DNA of 64,000 bases from an uncultured Lachnospiraceae bacterium. Its GTDB lineage: Bacteria; Bacillota; Clostridia; Lachnospirales; Lachnospiraceae. A program made the translations under genes and the position numbers. The stretch lies in the NCBI GenBank assembly GCA_947626285.1, contig CANQRR010000009.1, positions 23,484 to 87,483 on the forward strand, written 5' to 3'. The notes under the pieces were generated by a model. That model was not told the DNA's origin, did not search any database, and saw nothing but the letters and a program-made list of their open reading frames with translations. This document shows positions 41,565 to 51,400 of this stretch, in pieces; position 1 is the stretch's first letter, and every line of letters begins with the position of its first letter.

Positions 41565-43981
41565 TATTTTACACCGCCTGTCTTTTTCGCCGGTCTGCGC
41601 GTTCCGCCGGTTTTCCTCCCGACCGTGGTCTTCTTCGCAGTTGCCGCCTTCTTTATGGTCGTGCGTGCGGGTTTTTCCGCCTTTTCGGCATCGGCGGCCT
41701 CCTCTGCCTTGGAAGCTGTGGCGGCCCTGCCTCTCTTCTGCTTTGTGGGGGCAGCCGGTTTCTTCGCCGCCGGTTCCTCCACTCTTGTGCATTTGAATAC
41801 GGAAATTCCCATTGGCGGCACAAGCACTTCGATCGAATTCTCGCGGTCGTCGCAGGGACTCTTCTTCGAAGACTTCACGCGCGGATTGACATTTCCATCT
41901 CCGCCGAACGCGACGCTGTCGCTGTTGAAGATCTCCTTGAACTTTCCGCTGTACGGAACGCCGATCTTGTGCTTCGCATAGGCGAGCGGTGAGAAGTTGC
42001 AGACGATGAGAAGATCATCCTGCTCCGTATCGCCCCTGCGCAGGAACACAAGCATGTTCTCATTGGCGGAGATGTTGTTAATCCACTCAAAACCGAACGG
42101 CTCGTAATCCTTCCGGTAGAGAGCCGGCTGCTCTTTGTAGAGCCGGATCAGCGCCTTGACGTAATTCTGGAAATTCCTGTGGTCGTCGTACTCCAGCAGA
42201 TTCCACTCAACGGACTTCTCCTCGCTCCACTCTGAAAACTGCGCGATGTCCTGCCCCATGAACAAAAGCTTCTTGCCCGGATGCGTCAGCAGGTAACCGT
42301 AAGCGGCCCGAAGGTTCGCGAACTTGGATTTGCGCTTGCCGGGCATCTTGCCAATCATTGAACCCTTTCCGTGCACGACCTCATCATGGGAGAGCGTCAG
42401 GATAAAGTCTTCACTGTACGCGTAAATCATGCTGAACGTAAGCTCTCCGTGGTGATGCGAGCGGAAAAACGGATCAAGCTGCATGTAGCTGAGAAAATCG
42501 TTCATCCAGCCCATGTTCCACTTATAGTCAAAGCCAAGGCCATCCTCTTCCACCGGAGCCGTGATCTTCGGCCAGGCCGAGGATTCCTCCGCGATGAGCA
42601 GGGCACCGTCCCCGTCCTTCTTGAAGATGGAATTCAGATGTTTGAAAAATTCGACGGCCTCAAGATTTTCATTCCCGCCGTACATGTTCGCGACCCATTC
42701 GCCGCGATTCCGCCCATAATCCAGATAAAGCATGGAAGCGACCGCATCCATGCGGATCCCGTCCGCGTGATAGACGTTTTTCCAGAACAGCGCGTTCGCG
42801 AGCAGGAAATTGGAGACCTCCGGGCGGCCATAGTTGTAGATCAGCGTTCCCCAATGCGGATGCGTCCCCTGACGCGGGTCCAGATGCTCATACAGGCAAG
42901 TCCCGTCGAAGCCGCACAGGCCGTGCGTGTCGCGCGGGAAATGCGCCGGCACCCAGTCAAGGATCACGCCGATCCCCTGCGCGTGCATGTAGTCGATGAA
43001 ATACATGAAATCCTGCGGCGTCCCGTAGCGGGCGGTCGGCGCGTAATATCCCGTCACCTGATAACCCCAGGACTCATCCAGCGGATGCTCCATGACCGGC
43101 AGGAGCTCGATATGGGTGTAACCCATCTCCTTCACGTAATCGGCGATCATCGGGGCCAGCTCACGGTAATTATAGAAATCCCTGCCGTCCTCCGGCTTCG
43201 CGAAGGAGCCGAGATGCAGCTCAAACACGAACATCGGCTGCGTCTTTGTATTCAGCTCTCTGCGCTGCTCCATCCACGCCTGGTCGGTCCAGGTGAACTG
43301 GCTTAAGTCCGTCACGACAGACGCCGTGTTCGGGCGCAGCTCAGAAGCGTTGGCATATGGATCGGCCTTGAGATAGGTCAGTCCGCCTTTTGCCTTGATC
43401 TCATATTTGTAGAGTGTACCCGACTCAAGCCCAGGCACAAACAGATCGAAGATGCCGGAATTCCAGAGCCTGCGCATCGGAAGACGCCTGCCGTCCCAGA
43501 GATTGAAATCTCCGACTACGCTGACGCGTATCGCGTTCGGCGCCCAAACGGCGAAATATACACCGGGCGTCCCGTCGATCGTCATCGGGTGCGCCCCAAG
43601 CTTCTCATAGATATCATAACAGATCCCGGCGTTGAACTTCTTCGTGTCCCGCTCCGTGATCTGCGGGGCGTATACGTAAGGATCCAGGCGCTCCATCGTC
43701 TCCCCGTCCTCATAGGTCACCAGATAGCTGTACTCCGGGACTTTCTTTCCGGGGAGAAGCACGGCGAAATAACCGGCTTCGTCCTCCTGGTCCATGGGAT
43801 ACGGGGTCTTGCGGCCGGACACTTTGAGCGCCACGGACACCGCGTCCGGGAAAAACGCCTGGATCGTGATGCCATCCTCCGTCTGATGCGGTCCGAGGTA
43901 TTTTTCCGGGTGATCTTCTTCGGAATAGACGATTGCTTCTACGCCGGCCCAATCCATCAAATTATACAATTTTTCATCCAT
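41564..43981 (-). CDS. glgB: 1,4-alpha-glucan branching enzyme with Lys/Ala-rich tail
   Basis: Protein of 805 residues. An extra N-terminal carbohydrate-binding domain and a CBM48 domain (WAPNAIRVSVVGDFNLWDGRR) precede the GH13 barrel: YAPTARYGTPQDF, the nucleophile region GIRMDAVASMLYLDY, acid/base ALLIAEESSAWP, and LSHDEVVHGKGS. It makes alpha-1,6 branches in glycogen. After the C-terminal beta domain (about 734-805) there is a basic tail rich in Lys, Ala, Pro and Thr (e.g. KRGRAATASKAEEAADAEK), similar in composition to histone H1 or HU tails and not normal for GlgB. No other glg gene is adjacent. Confidence 0.93.
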   Translation of the reverse strand: MDEKLYNLMDWAGVEAIVYSEEDHPEKYLGPHQTEDGITIQAFFPDAVSVALKVSGRKTPYPMDQEDEAGYFAVLLPGKKVPEYSYLVTYEDGETMERLDPYVYAPQITERDTKKFNAGICYDIYEKLGAHPMTIDGTPGVYFAVWAPNAIRVSVVGDFNLWDGRRLPMRRLWNSGIFDLFVPGLESGTLYKYEIKAKGGLTYLKADPYANASELRPNTASVVTDLSQFTWTDQAWMEQRRELNTKTQPMFVFELHLGSFAKPEDGRDFYNYRELAPMIADYVKEMGYTHIELLPVMEHPLDESWGYQVTGYYAPTARYGTPQDFMYFIDYMHAQGIGVILDWVPAHFPRDTHGLCGFDGTCLYEHLDPRQGTHPHWGTLIYNYGRPEVSNFLLANALFWKNVYHADGIRMDAVASMLYLDYGRNRGEWVANMYGGNENLEAVEFFKHLNSIFKKDGDGALLIAEESSAWPKITAPVEEDGLGFDYKWNMGWMNDFLSYMQLDPFFRSHHHGELTFSMIYAYSEDFILTLSHDEVVHGKGSMIGKMPGKRKSKFANLRAAYGYLLTHPGKKLLFMGQDIAQFSEWSEEKSVEWNLLEYDDHRNFQNYVKALIRLYKEQPALYRKDYEPFGFEWINNISANENMLVFLRRGDTEQDDLLIVCNFSPLAYAKHKIGVPYSGKFKEIFNSDSVAFGGDGNVNPRVKSSKKSPCDDRENSIEVLVPPMGISVFKCTRVEEPAAKKPAAPTKQKRGRAATASKAEEAADAEKAEKPARTTIKKAATAKKTTVGRKTGGTRRPAKKTGGVK

Positions 43982-44063
43982 AGCAATACCTCCCGACCTG
44001 AATTGTTTCTATATATTGATTATTTTAACACTTAATCAGAATAAACTCAAGGATTGTTTCGCC

Positions 44064-45302
44064 TTACCGTTCGATCGCATGGATGAACAGTCCGCTTCGC
44101 AGCTTCGGCTCAAACCAGGTGGATTTCGGAGGCATCAGAAGCCCGGCGTCCGCCACCGCGAAAAGCTCTGCGATGGAAGTCGGATACAGGGCGAATGCCA
44201 CCGCGCAGTCCGTATGCACTCTCCTCTCAAGCTCCGCAAGCCCGCGTATGCCTCCGATGAAATCGATCCGCGGATCTTTCTTCGGATCGCCGATACCCAG
44301 GACGGGAGCGAGCAGTTCGTTTTGCAGAACGGATACGTCGAGACCTTCCACCGGATCGTCCCGTCGGAACGCTTTCCGTATCTCAAGGCGATACCAGCGA
44401 CGACCGAGAAACATGGAGAACGTTCCTTTTTTCTGAGGTTTCTGCGCTCCTTCACACGGAGACAGGAGAAATTTCTCCTGTACCTTTTTCAGAAATACTT
44501 CTTCCGTCAGCCCGTTCAGGTCTTTAACGACGCGATTGTAATCCATGATCATCAATTCCTCATCCGGAAACAAAATGGAAAGAAAATAGTTAAATTCTTC
44601 CTCACCGGTATAGTCCGGATGCGCCTCCCTGCGTTTCAGCCCTACGCGTACCGCAGATGCAGCCCGATGGTGGCCATCCGCGATGTAGATCCGGCTGATC
44701 CCGGCAAACGCCTCACGAATCGCGCGGATGTCAGATGCCTCCGCGATGCGCCAGCCGCGGTGGCGGATCCCGTCCTCCGAGGTAAAGTCAAACAGCGGAT
44801 CCGTCTGTTTTGCCCGCTGTGTCGCTTCCTGTATACGCTTGTCTTTCCGATAGGCAAGAAAGATGGGGCCGGTCTGGGCGCTGCACGCGTCCACATGGCG
44901 GATGCGGTCCGCCTCCTTCTCAGCGCGTGTGTTCTCATGCCTTCGAATCACGCCGTTCACGTAATCATCGATCGCTGCGCACGCGACCAGTCCGGTCTGC
45001 ACTCTTCCCTCCATCGTCAGCTCATACAGATAGTAACTGTCCGTCTCATCCTGCCGGAAGATTCCCTGAGAGATGCGATCCTGCAAGAGCTCGTCCGCTT
45101 TTTGATAAACCTCCGGCGCATAGAGGTCGATATCCTCTGCAAACTGCGTCTCCGGACGGTCAATATTCAAAAAGGACAGGCGGTCTTTTGCCGCTTCGAC
45201 GTACGCCTCCTTTCGGCTGTATACGTCGTACGGCAGCGCAGCCACGCGCGCCGCGTATTCCGCTGCCGGGCGAATTCCCCGGAATGGTCTGATTTCTGCC
45301 AT
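44064..45302 (-). CDS. DUF1015 family protein
   Basis: Protein of 412 residues starting MAEIRPFRGIRPAAEYAARV, with the family hallmark YIADGHHRAASAVRVGLKRR and VRRHENTRAEKEADRIRHVDACSAQTGPIFLAY. DUF1015 proteins often accompany serA and serC, as here, and may act in serine metabolism, though no activity is proved. The track start at 45422 reads through the structured leader; ATG 45302 has GGGAG upstream. Confidence 0.9.
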   Translation of the reverse strand: MAEIRPFRGIRPAAEYAARVAALPYDVYSRKEAYVEAAKDRLSFLNIDRPETQFAEDIDLYAPEVYQKADELLQDRISQGIFRQDETDSYYLYELTMEGRVQTGLVACAAIDDYVNGVIRRHENTRAEKEADRIRHVDACSAQTGPIFLAYRKDKRIQEATQRAKQTDPLFDFTSEDGIRHRGWRIAEASDIRAIREAFAGISRIYIADGHHRAASAVRVGLKRREAHPDYTGEEEFNYFLSILFPDEELMIMDYNRVVKDLNGLTEEVFLKKVQEKFLLSPCEGAQKPQKKGTFSMFLGRRWYRLEIRKAFRRDDPVEGLDVSVLQNELLAPVLGIGDPKKDPRIDFIGGIRGLAELERRVHTDCAVAFALYPTSIAELFAVADAGLLMPPKSTWFEPKLRSGLFIHAIER

Positions 45303-45330
45303 ATGTTGTTCTCCCTCATTCTGTGTATTA

Positions 45331-45469
45331 TGATGCGGGCCCCTCGCCGGGGCGGCATCGCTCTCTTTCAGAAAGCGATTGCGTCGCCCTATAAAGCTGC
45401 CGCCTGACAAAGTCGCCTGCAAGCAGTCACTTTGTCATCCGTCATCTTTGCATGGCTCGTTGCAGAGCC
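45331..45469 (-). ncRNA. Structured leader upstream of DUF1015 gene
   Basis: On the minus strand the order is GGCTC-TGCAAC-GAGCC (45454-45469), TGACAAAGT/ACTTTGTCA (45405-45437) with an inner CTGC-TT-GCAG, GGCGGCA/TGCCGCC (45351-45404) enclosing ATCGCT/AGCGAT, and GCCCC/GGGGC (45339-45353) near the start codon. The last two stems share bases 45351-45353 and cannot form together, as in a switch. Function unknown. Confidence 0.45.
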
Positions 45470-45473
45470 GAAA

Positions 45474-45500
45474 AAAAGGCGGCGCAGGCCTTTCCTGTGA
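45474..45500 (-). terminator. Terminator after serA
   Basis: On the minus strand AAAGGC-CTGCGCC-GCCTTT runs into a T7 tract, 30 to 50 bases after the serA stop. It separates the serC-serA unit from the DUF1015 leader, so that gene may need read-through or its own promoter. Confidence 0.7.
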
Positions 45501-45529
45501 CCTGTACCGCCCGTCACGCAGTATCTGTT

Positions 45530-46696
45530 TTATTTGACAACGCGAACCCGGATCACTCCGTCGATCGCGCGCAACTCTTTTACAATGTCACCAGAGACTG
45601 CCGTATCGAGATCCAGAAGCGTGTACGCGTAATCGCCTTTACTCGTGTTGCTCATGTTCTTGATGTTTGTATCCGAAAGCACATCCGTGAAGCGGCTGAT
45701 CATCTTCTTGACGTTCTTGTGGTAGATCGCGATACGCGCTTCCGCTTCGCACTGCCCAAGATCGCAGTTCGGATAGTTCACAGAGTTGCGGATGTTGCCG
45801 TTCTCCAGAAAATTGATCAGCTCCTTGACCGCCATCACAGCGCAGTTGTCCTCAGACTCCGAAGTGGACGCGCCGAGATGCGGCGTGAGGATGATGCCCT
45901 GCCTTCCGACCGTCAGCGGGTTCGGGAAATCTGAGATGTAGCGGCGCATGCGCCCCTCGTCGAGGGCCTCAATGACCGCCTCCTCGTCCACGAGCAGGTC
46001 GCGCGCAAAGTTCAGGAGCACCACGTTCGGCTTCATCAGGGCGATCGCATCGCGGTTGATCATTTTCCGGGTGGAATCCAGGAGCGGAACGTGGATCGTG
46101 ATGTAATCGCACTCCCGATAAATATCTTCCACATCGTAGGTGTGGCGGATGCTTCTGGACAGGTTCCATGCGGCGTCCACGGAAATGTAGGGATCGTAGC
46201 CGTAGACCTCCATTCCAAGGTGCGTGGCCGCGTTCGCCACCTGCACGCCGATCGCGCCGAGCCCGATGATGCCGAGCTTCTTGTCCTGCAGCTCGCTGCC
46301 CGCAAATTTTTTCTTTTCCTTTTCCGTCACCGCCGCGATGTCCGGGTTCCAGGTCTGGCTCTGCACCCAGTTGGCCCCGCCGATGATGTCGCGCGCCGCG
46401 AGCAGCATGCCCGCGAAGACAAGCTCTTTGACGCCGTTCGCGTTCGCGCCCGGCGTATTAAATACGACGATTCCCTGCTCTGCGCAGCGGTCCAGCGGGA
46501 TATTGTTCACGCCCGCCCCGGCGCGCGCAACGGCCAGCAGCGACTCCGGCAGCTCCATGTCGTGCATCTTTGCGCTGCGGACGAGGACCGCGTCCGCGTC
46601 TCTGATCTCATCTACCTGCTCATATTCTTCCGAAAACCGCTTCAGTCCGACCTCGGCGATCGGATTCAGACATTTATATCGATACATTTCAGCCAT
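45530..46696 (-). CDS. serA: D-3-phosphoglycerate dehydrogenase
   Basis: Protein of 388 residues, first enzyme of serine synthesis. The NAD-binding motif GLGAIGVQVANAATHLG, substrate/catalytic residues around NFARDLLVDEEAV, and the His of TPHLGASTSESEDN are visible. A C-terminal ACT-like regulatory domain (about 315-388; SNTSKGDYAYTLLDLD) may mediate serine feedback. The start overlaps the serC stop by eight bases; MYRYK, three codons later, is an alternative. Confidence 0.95.
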   Translation of the reverse strand: MAEMYRYKCLNPIAEVGLKRFSEEYEQVDEIRDADAVLVRSAKMHDMELPESLLAVARAGAGVNNIPLDRCAEQGIVVFNTPGANANGVKELVFAGMLLAARDIIGGANWVQSQTWNPDIAAVTEKEKKKFAGSELQDKKLGIIGLGAIGVQVANAATHLGMEVYGYDPYISVDAAWNLSRSIRHTYDVEDIYRECDYITIHVPLLDSTRKMINRDAIALMKPNVVLLNFARDLLVDEEAVIEALDEGRMRRYISDFPNPLTVGRQGIILTPHLGASTSESEDNCAVMAVKELINFLENGNIRNSVNYPNCDLGQCEAEARIAIYHKNVKKMISRFTDVLSDTNIKNMSNTSKGDYAYTLLDLDTAVSGDIVKELRAIDGVIRVRVVK

Positions 46697-47771
46697 TCTC
46701 CTTTTCGAAGTTCTTCATGAAAGCGACGAGCGCGTCGACACCCTCCGCGGGCATTGCGTTATAGATGCTCGCGCGCATGCCGCCGACACTGCGGTGTCCT
46801 TTCAGATTGACGAAGCCGGCGGCTTCGGCTTCCTTCACGAATCTGGCATCCAGTTCCTTGTCGCCGGTCACGAACGGAACGTTCATCAGGGACCGGTCTT
46901 CCTTCACGACCGTGCCCTTGAACATCTCGCTCTGGTCGAGGAAATCGTAGAGAACCTTCGCCTTCGCCTCGTTGCGCTCCTTCATCACAGAGAGGCCGCC
47001 CATATTCAGCAGCCATTTGAACACCAGGCCGCACATATAGATGCAGTAGCAGTTCGGCGTGTTGTACATGGAACCCGCGTCCGCGTGCATCTTGAATTTC
47101 ATCATCGTCGGAGTGAAGTCCATCACATCGTCGGTAATCAGATCCTCGCGGATGATGGAGATCACCATGCCGGCCGGACCGATGTTCTTCTGCACGCCGC
47201 CGTAGATGATTCCGTAATCCGAAACGTTCACCGGCTCCGACAGGAAACAGGAAGAGACGTCGGACACCAGAAGCTTGCCCTTCGTGTTCGGAAGCTTCTT
47301 ATACTTCGTGCCATAGATCGTGTTGTTCTCGCAGATATAGACGTAGTCCGCGTCCGGGCTGATCGGCAGATCGGAGCAGTCCGGAATGTAGGAGAATGTC
47401 TTATCCTCGCTGGACGCGACCGCGTTCGCCTGCCCGTACTTTTTCGCTTCCTGCCACGCTTTCTTCGCCCACTGTCCCGTGATGATGTAATCCGCCACGC
47501 GGTTCTTCATCAGGTTCATCGGGATCATCGAAAACTGCAGGCTCGCGCCGCCCTGCAGGAACAGGACTTTGTAGTTGTCCGGAATCTGCATCAGCTTACG
47601 CAGGTCCGCCTCCGTCTCATGGATCAGGTCGTCGAAGACCTTCGAACGGTGGCTCATCTCCATCACCGACTGTCCGCAGCCGTGATAGTCCAGCATCTCC
47701 GCCTGCGCCGTCTTCAGGACTTCTTCGGGCAGCACCGCCGGTCCCGCCGAAAAATTGTAAACTCTTCCCAT
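46689..47771 (-). CDS. serC: Phosphoserine aminotransferase
   Basis: Protein of 360 residues, PLP-dependent class V aminotransferase making 3-phosphoserine. It begins MGRVYNFSAGPAVLPEEV and has FLQGGASLQFSMIPMNL, SDVSSCFLSEPV and the PLP lysine in YGGVQKNIGPAGMVI. The ATG at 47771 has AGGAGG upstream; the track's 17 extra residues lie in the leader. serA follows in the same unit. Confidence 0.96.
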   Translation of the reverse strand: MGRVYNFSAGPAVLPEEVLKTAQAEMLDYHGCGQSVMEMSHRSKVFDDLIHETEADLRKLMQIPDNYKVLFLQGGASLQFSMIPMNLMKNRVADYIITGQWAKKAWQEAKKYGQANAVASSEDKTFSYIPDCSDLPISPDADYVYICENNTIYGTKYKKLPNTKGKLLVSDVSSCFLSEPVNVSDYGIIYGGVQKNIGPAGMVISIIREDLITDDVMDFTPTMMKFKMHADAGSMYNTPNCYCIYMCGLVFKWLLNMGGLSVMKERNEAKAKVLYDFLDQSEMFKGTVVKEDRSLMNVPFVTGDKELDARFVKEAEAAGFVNLKGHRSVGGMRASIYNAMPAEGVDALVAFMKNFEKENG

Positions 47772-47871
47772 TTTTTCACAACCTCCTCTGATTCCCGCTT
47801 CCCGGAAATCAATTCTGTCCATAAATTTTATTTATAATATGCTGTTTCGCTCGCAGCGTATAGGCTGTTGC

Positions 47872-49551
47872 CTACTCTTCCTTCAGATCGTCCTGGTCGA
47901 ACGCCGTCTCAATCGGTTTTCCGGCTGGAACCATCGGGAACACCTTGTCGTCGCAGTCGATGATGCAGTCGAGCACGATCGGTTTCCCAAGCGACAGAGC
48001 CTTCTCAAACGCCGGAGCGAACTCCTCTTTCTTCGTCACGCGGATGCCCTCGGCGCCCATCGCCTCAGCCAGCTTCACGAAGTCGACCGCGTCGTTCAAC
48101 ACCGTCTGTGAGTAACGCTTTCCGTAAAACAGGGTCTGCCACTGACGAACCATTCCCAGAACATGGTTGTTGACGACCACCTGGATGACAGGGATATTGT
48201 AGCGTGCCGCGGTCGCGATCTCGTTCATGTTCATGCGGAAACAGCCGTCACCCGCGATGTTGACGACCGTCTTGTCCGGGTTCGCCACCTTCGCTCCGAT
48301 CGATGCGCCAAGGCCGTAGCCCATCGTGCCGAGACCGCCGGAGCTGATGAGCGTGCGCGGCTTTGAATATTTGTAGTACTGCGCCGCCCACATCTGGTGC
48401 TGTCCGACCTCCGTGACGATGATCGCGTCGCCTTTTGTCAGGCGATAGATCTCTTCCACAATATACGGGCCGGTCAGGCCTTCCGTGTTGTATTTAAGCG
48501 GATATTTTGTCTTCAATTCTGTGACGGACGCGTCCCACTCGTCGTGGCGGTGCTCCTCGATGCGCGCGTTCAGCCGCTTCAGGACTTCCTTTACGTCCCC
48601 GATGATCGAGGCGTCCACGGCGATATTCTTGTTGATCTCCGCAGGATCCACGTCGATGTGGATGATCTTTGCGTGTTTTGCGAAACTCTTCGGATTGCCG
48701 ACCACACGGTCGCTGAAGCGCGCGCCGATCGCGATCAGCAGGTCGCAGCCGGTCACGCCCAGATTCGACGCTTTGGTCCCGTGCATGCCGAGCATACCGC
48801 AGTACAGCTCGTTGTGCCCGTTGTACGCGCCCTTGCCCATCAGGGAATCCGCGACCGGGGCATGCACCTTGTTCACAAACTCCTCCAGCTCTTCCTGCGC
48901 GCCGGAGATGACGGCTCCGCCGCCGACAAAGATGAACGGTTTCTTCGCCCTGTTGATGAGCTTGACCGCCCGCTCAAGGTCCTCCTCGCGAATGTACTCG
49001 CTGCTTCGGACGATCGGCTCCGGCTTCATCGGCTCGTAGTCCGTCGTCGCCGCGGTTACATCCTTCGTGATGTCGACGAGCACCGGACCGGGCCGCCCTT
49101 CCTGCGCGATCTGGAACGCCCAGCGGATGGTGTCTGCAAGCTTTTTGATATCCTTTACGATGAAGCTGTGCTTTGTGATCGGCATTGTGACGCCCGCGAT
49201 GTCGATCTCCTGGAAGCTGTCACGTCCGAGCATCGTCACAGCCACGTTCGCCGTGATCGCAACGACCGGAACGGAATCCATGTACGCCGTCGCGATGCCC
49301 GTGACAAGGTTCGTCGCGCCCGGACCGGAGGTCGCCATGCAGACGCCGACCTTTCCGGTGGAACGCGCGTAGCCGTCCGCCGCGTGCGCCGCGCCCTGCT
49401 CGTGCGAAGTCAGGATATGGCGGATCTCGCCGCTGTGCTTGTATAACTCGTCATAGATATTGAGAATCGTGCCTCCCGGATAGCCGAACACGGTGTCCAC
49501 GCCCTGCTCTTTCAGGCACTCGATCACGATCTCCGAACCGTTCAATTTCAT
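47872..49551 (-). CDS. ilvB: Acetolactate synthase, large (catalytic) subunit
   Basis: Protein of 559 residues. The thiamine-diphosphate glutamate in LTSHEQGAAHAADGYARS, the FAD-like domain, and the metal/TPP motif GDGCFRMNMNEIATAARYNIPVIQVVVNN are present. It makes acetolactate for valine and leucine, or acetohydroxybutyrate for isoleucine. No ilvN regulatory subunit adjoins it, so feedback control may be encoded elsewhere. The start at 49551 (MKLNGSEIVIE) fits the family better than the track start seven codons earlier. It follows ilvD after 24 bases. Confidence 0.95.
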   Translation of the reverse strand: MKLNGSEIVIECLKEQGVDTVFGYPGGTILNIYDELYKHSGEIRHILTSHEQGAAHAADGYARSTGKVGVCMATSGPGATNLVTGIATAYMDSVPVVAITANVAVTMLGRDSFQEIDIAGVTMPITKHSFIVKDIKKLADTIRWAFQIAQEGRPGPVLVDITKDVTAATTDYEPMKPEPIVRSSEYIREEDLERAVKLINRAKKPFIFVGGGAVISGAQEELEEFVNKVHAPVADSLMGKGAYNGHNELYCGMLGMHGTKASNLGVTGCDLLIAIGARFSDRVVGNPKSFAKHAKIIHIDVDPAEINKNIAVDASIIGDVKEVLKRLNARIEEHRHDEWDASVTELKTKYPLKYNTEGLTGPYIVEEIYRLTKGDAIIVTEVGQHQMWAAQYYKYSKPRTLISSGGLGTMGYGLGASIGAKVANPDKTVVNIAGDGCFRMNMNEIATAARYNIPVIQVVVNNHVLGMVRQWQTLFYGKRYSQTVLNDAVDFVKLAEAMGAEGIRVTKKEEFAPAFEKALSLGKPIVLDCIIDCDDKVFPMVPAGKPIETAFDQDDLKEE

Positions 49552-49575
49552 TCTCGCTCTATCCTTTCTCATTCA

Positions 49576-51249
49576 TTATTCATCCATGGGGTTGATCAGC
49601 ACCGCGCCCTTATTCCCGGAGGTCACGAGCGAAGCGTAGCGGGCCAGATAGCCAGTCTTGATCTTTGGCTCGTGCGGCTGCCATTTCGCGCGGCGCGCTG
49701 CCATCTCCTCGTCGCTGATCGCAAGCTCAAGCTTGCATTCCGGAATGTTGATGCGGATCGTGTCGCCTTCCTCGACAAGCGCGATCGGCCCGCCGACCGC
49801 AGCCTCCGGGGAGACATGTCCGATGGAAGCGCCTCTGGAAGCCCCGCTGAATCGCCCGTCCGTGATCAATGCGACGGAGGAACCAAGTCCCATGCCGGCG
49901 ATCGCCGAAGTCGGGTTCAGCATCTCGCGCATGCCCGGACCGCCCTTCGGGCCCTCATAGCGGATCACGACGACGTCGCCCGCGACGATCTTTCCGCCGA
50001 GGATCGCGGCGATCGCGTCCTCCTCGCAGTCAAACACGCGCGCAGGGCCTTCGTGCACCATCATCTCCGGCACGACTGCGGAGCGCTTCACGACGCCGGA
50101 ATCCGGGGCGAGATTGCCCTTGAGGATTGCCAGTCCGCCGGTCTCGCTGTATGGGTTGTCGATCGGACGGATGACTTCCGGATCTTTGTTCTCACAGCCT
50201 TCTATGTTCTCTCCTACTGTCTTGCCCGTGACTGTCATGCAGTCAAGGTTCAGCAGGTTTTTCTTCGTCAGTTCGTTCATGACCGCGTACACGCCGCCGG
50301 CCTCGTTCAGGTCTTCGATATAGGTCGGGCCTGCCGGGGCAAGATGACAGAGATTCGGCGTCCGCGCACTGATCTCGTTCGCGATGTCGACGTCGAGCTC
50401 TACGCCCGCCTCGTGCGCGATCGCCGGGAGATGCAGCATACTGTTCGTCGAACAGCCAAGCGCCATATCAACCGTCAGTGCGTTCATGAACGCTTTCTCA
50501 GTCATGATGTCGCGCGGGCGGATATCCTTCTTCAGAAGCTCCATGATCTGCATGCCCGCCATCTTGGCAAGGCGGATGCGCTCGGAGTAGACGGCCGGGA
50601 TCGTGCCGTTGCCCTTCAGACCCATGCCGAGCACCTCGGTCAGGCAGTTCATGCTGTTGGCTGTGTACATGCCGGAGCAGGAACCGCAGGTCGGGCATAC
50701 CTTCTCCTCGTATTCCGCAACTTCCTCCGCAGTTATCTTGCCGGCGGTATGCTCCCCGACCGCCTCAAACATGCTGGAAAGGCTTCTCTTGCGTCCTTTC
50801 AGGTGTCCGGCAAGCATCGGGCCGCCGCTCACGAAGATCGTCGGAATGTTCAGTCTGGCCGCCGCCATCAGCAGTCCCGGAACGTTCTTATCGCAGTTCG
50901 GGATCATGACGAGCGCGTCAAACTGATGCGCGATCGCCATGCACTCAGTGGAATCCGCGATCAGATCGCGCGTCACGAGCGAATATTTCATGCCGACGTG
51001 TCCCATCGCGATGCCGTCGCAGACCGCAATCGCCGGGAACTCCCTCGGCACGCCGCCTGCCATCGCGACGCCGAGTTTGACGGCCTCTGTGATCTTGTCC
51101 AGGTTCATATGACCCGGCACCACCTCATTGTAGGAATTGACAATACCGATCAGCGGGCGCTTCATCTCCTCTTCCGTCAGTCCCAGCGCGTGGAACAGGG
51201 AACGATGCGGCGCCTGCTGAATGCCCTTCTTCACTGCATCACTCTTCAT
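49576..51249 (-). CDS. ilvD: Dihydroxy-acid dehydratase
   Basis: Protein of 557 residues with iron-sulphur cysteines in [15 protein letters not shown] and [17 protein letters not shown], and the family segments [16 protein letters not shown] and [17 protein letters not shown]. It makes the keto-acid precursors of branched-chain amino acids. GAGGAGG precedes the ATG. leuB is upstream and ilvB downstream on the same strand. Confidence 0.97.
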   Translation of the reverse strand: MKSDAVKKGIQQAPHRSLFHALGLTEEEMKRPLIGIVNSYNEVVPGHMNLDKITEAVKLGVAMAGGVPREFPAIAVCDGIAMGHVGMKYSLVTRDLIADSTECMAIAHQFDALVMIPNCDKNVPGLLMAAARLNIPTIFVSGGPMLAGHLKGRKRSLSSMFEAVGEHTAGKITAEEVAEYEEKVCPTCGSCSGMYTANSMNCLTEVLGMGLKGNGTIPAVYSERIRLAKMAGMQIMELLKKDIRPRDIMTEKAFMNALTVDMALGCSTNSMLHLPAIAHEAGVELDVDIANEISARTPNLCHLAPAGPTYIEDLNEAGGVYAVMNELTKKNLLNLDCMTVTGKTVGENIEGCENKDPEVIRPIDNPYSETGGLAILKGNLAPDSGVVKRSAVVPEMMVHEGPARVFDCEEDAIAAILGGKIVAGDVVVIRYEGPKGGPGMREMLNPTSAIAGMGLGSSVALITDGRFSGASRGASIGHVSPEAAVGGPIALVEEGDTIRINIPECKLELAISDEEMAARRAKWQPHEPKIKTGYLARYASLVTSGNKGAVLINPMDE

Positions 51250-51273
51250 GATCGATCCTCCTCACGTACTCGC

Positions 51274-51349
51274 CTGCATTCTTCAATTTACTCTGAAGCA
51301 TTGCAGGCGTTCTGATAACCATAAAATCCGCACAGACCGCTTGTCTGCA
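51274..51349 (-). other. Two hairpins in the leuB-ilvD spacer
   Basis: GCCTGCA-TTCTTCA-(8)-TGAAGCA-TTGCAGGC (51274-51311) forms a long stem next to the ilvD Shine-Dalgarno. CAGAC-CGCTT-GTCTG (51335-51349) is a second one. Neither is followed by a T-run, so processing or translational control is more likely than termination. Confidence 0.45.
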
Positions 51350-51400
51350 CGATCTTTAAACTTTCTGCTTCAATATTTGCGGAATATCCGTTGTTTTCCG

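Noticed and set aside
40449-41981. 510-codon plus-strand ORF opposite the sirtuin, CsoR and glgB genes
   Set aside because: Crosses three well-supported minus-strand genes; the His-rich codons read in reverse create open frames.
46224-47837. 537-codon plus-strand ORF opposite serA/serC
   Set aside because: Antisense to two overlapping genuine serine-pathway genes.
49672-51315. 547-codon plus-strand ORF opposite ilvD
   Set aside because: Shadow of ilvD with biased Arg/His/Asp composition and no domain.
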